Positions 6,420 to 7,430 of a stretch of 7,430 nt of DNA are shown here, one piece after another. The translations under genes were made by a program, and so were the position numbers. Origin of the DNA: an uncultured bacterium (GTDB lineage Bacteria > Actinomycetota > Actinomycetes > S36-B12). The notes beneath the pieces were generated by a model that was not told the origin of the DNA, did not search any database, and saw only the letters and a program-made list of their open reading frames with translations. Positions within the stretch are counted from its first letter, which is position 1, and each line of letters starts with the position of its first letter. The DNA lies in contig CAITYI010000005.1 in the NCBI GenBank assembly GCA_903896585.1, positions 1 through 7,430 of the forward strand, read 5' to 3'.

Positions 6420-7430
6420 AACAACTCCACCTTCTTTTGCGCACCCAGGTACTGAGCCGACGCAATTACCACGCACCACATGAACAACCACGCTACTCCG
6501 AGATTGAGGGTGTCGTGAAATGCGGTGATTCCTAGTAGGGCAGCAATCACAATGATTAATGTGCGACCGTCCACCCCGAGGGCTGACCACGTAATCCAGC
6601 GCGGTGCCTGACTTCCACCCAATGCGCGGTAGAGATTGTCGTAATGGTGGTAGGCGACAATAAAGAGATAACCAAATGCCAGGGTCTCCCACTGTGGAAA
6701 GGCATAAATAGCAATTGCCGCCACCAGACCCATTTCACCAAGACGGAGCAACATGGGAAATGACCAGTTCCATCGGGAGGTCGGAGAAAACTTGAAGCGC
6801 TGGGGTAAGGATCCCAACAGCGGGCCAGCATCGAGTTGATCGGCAATTATTTGCACACCTGCCGGCTCATGTGACCAGCGCAGGGTGCGAAGTACGCGAC
6901 CGACCAATGTGTACAACCACGCAGCGGATGTGAGGAGCAACAGTGCGAGAAGTGCCCAGTACCCATTAAAGATCACCGCAACAACACTGAGCACCAGCCA
7001 CCGCTCGCCAATGGGCAGGTGAATAACTTTTTTAGTCCATCGGATAAGTGGGCGACTATTGATGTGGGTGGAGCGAGCAATCGCACCGGATTGAGTGCCC
7101 CACGGGTCGCTGGGATCATCAATCGCAGCGAACGGTAACCCCACCTCGCGAATGCGCTGAATGGCCGCGAAGTTGTAGTCACCCATGTGCCGGGCCGTTT
7201 GCACGACCATCAGAATCAAAGCCAGGCTCCACGCTCGCCACGAGTCCACCCCCATGACAACTGCACCCGCCGCGAGACCCGCATACGCGGCATACTCCTT
7301 CACCCGATCGGTGGATGCGTCAAGCCACGCACCGAGGGTGGAAAAACGTCGTGTTGCGCGGGCAACTTCACCGTCTACGCAATCGATAACCAAGGAGAGT
7401 TGCAACAGCACGGCACCCAGAACGAGAAAC
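6416..7430 (-). CDS. CDP-alcohol phosphotransferase domain with long membrane C-terminus (5' end outside window)
   Basis: The frame enters from the right edge and ends at TGA 6418-6416, giving 337 visible residues. The complete CDP-alcohol phosphotransferase signature is near the visible N-terminus: DCVDGEVAR, eight residues, GAWLDASTD, counted as D16, D19, G20, A23, R24, G33, D37 and D41. Hydrophobic segments follow, then a basic stretch (RWTKKVIHLPIGERWLVLS), and a C-terminal membrane part with LRLGEMGL, YHHYDNLYRALGG and WSALGVDGRTL. That tail resembles what I recall of the actinobacterial DUF5941 region, in proteins that often carry a nucleotidyltransferase domain N-terminally; this is memory, not a search. 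If so, the missing part may make the CDP-alcohol used here. Its stop overlaps the next start as GTGA, and it is the first gene of the operon seen here. Confidence 0.88.
   Translation of the reverse strand, partial: FLVLGAVLLQLSLVIDCVDGEVARATRRFSTLGAWLDASTDRVKEYAAYAGLAAGAVVMGVDSWRAWSLALILMVVQTARHMGDYNFAAIQRIREVGLPFAAIDDPSDPWGTQSGAIARSTHINSRPLIRWTKKVIHLPIGERWLVLSVVAVIFNGYWALLALLLLTSAAWLYTLVGRVLRTLRWSHEPAGVQIIADQLDAGPLLGSLPQRFKFSPTSRWNWSFPMLLRLGEMGLVAAIAIYAFPQWETLAFGYLFIVAYHHYDNLYRALGGSQAPRWITWSALGVDGRTLIIVIAALLGITAFHDTLNLGVAWLFMWCVVIASAQYLGAQKKVELL
6425..6433 (-). promoter_or_regulatory. Ribosome binding site deciding the start of the middle phosphotransferase
   Basis: Minus-strand AAGGTGGAG lies five bases upstream of the GTG at 6419, inside the 3' end of the preceding gene. 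It is a good Shine-Dalgarno match and supports the GTG start over the longer open frame that extends to 6692. Confidence 0.7.

Noticed and set aside
6420..6692. N-terminal extension of the middle phosphotransferase frame
   Set aside because: It overlaps the coding part of the preceding gene, its composition is unlike a membrane enzyme, and a better start with a ribosome binding site exists at 6419.

Overview
The window reads as chromosomal DNA from an actinobacterium of moderate GC content (mid-50s % by eye). This rests on gene content: a multidomain secreted PGRP-type amidase/SpoIID protein, an LCP ligase with a LytR_C tail, and an operon of CDP-alcohol phosphotransferases with a family 2 glycosyltransferase. 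I cannot name a genus. There are no RNA genes, insertion sequences, CRISPR arrays or phage genes; everything recognisable concerns the cell envelope.

Layout. (1) Positions 1-2967, minus strand: one uninterrupted frame of 989 codons that runs off the left edge. It is a secreted peptidoglycan hydrolase: signal peptide, a His/Asp-rich tandem repeat, a beta-rich module, a zinc amidase of the PGRP/Amidase_2 type, a FlgD-Ig-like module, and a SpoIID/LytB lytic-transglycosylase-like region. (2) Positions 2968-3254: a 287-bp divergent control region with a candidate promoter, direct repeats and several inverted repeats. (3) Positions 3255-4721, plus strand: a LytR-CpsA-Psr (LCP) glycopolymer ligase. 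(4) Positions 4716-4761: a 19-bp tandem repeat that contains the stop codons of both convergent genes. (5) Positions 4756-7430, minus strand: three translationally coupled genes. In transcription order they are a CDP-alcohol phosphotransferase with a long membrane C-terminus (5' end outside the window), a second CDP-alcohol phosphotransferase with a substituted catalytic position, and a GT2 glycosyltransferase. Both junctions are 4-base GTGA overlaps.

How they may work together (inference). The minus-strand operon looks like part of a pathway that makes a phosphodiester-containing envelope glycolipid or polymer. LCP enzymes attach such polymers to peptidoglycan, and the amidase/SpoIID protein remodels peptidoglycan. 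The most striking item is the amidase-SpoIID fusion. In sporulating Firmicutes, SpoIID-type enzymes act on glycan stripped of stem peptides, which is the product of an amidase, so this polypeptide may carry two consecutive reactions. Second is the Asp-to-His change at the last position of the CDP-alcohol phosphotransferase signature in the middle operon gene, next to a neighbour with the intact signature.
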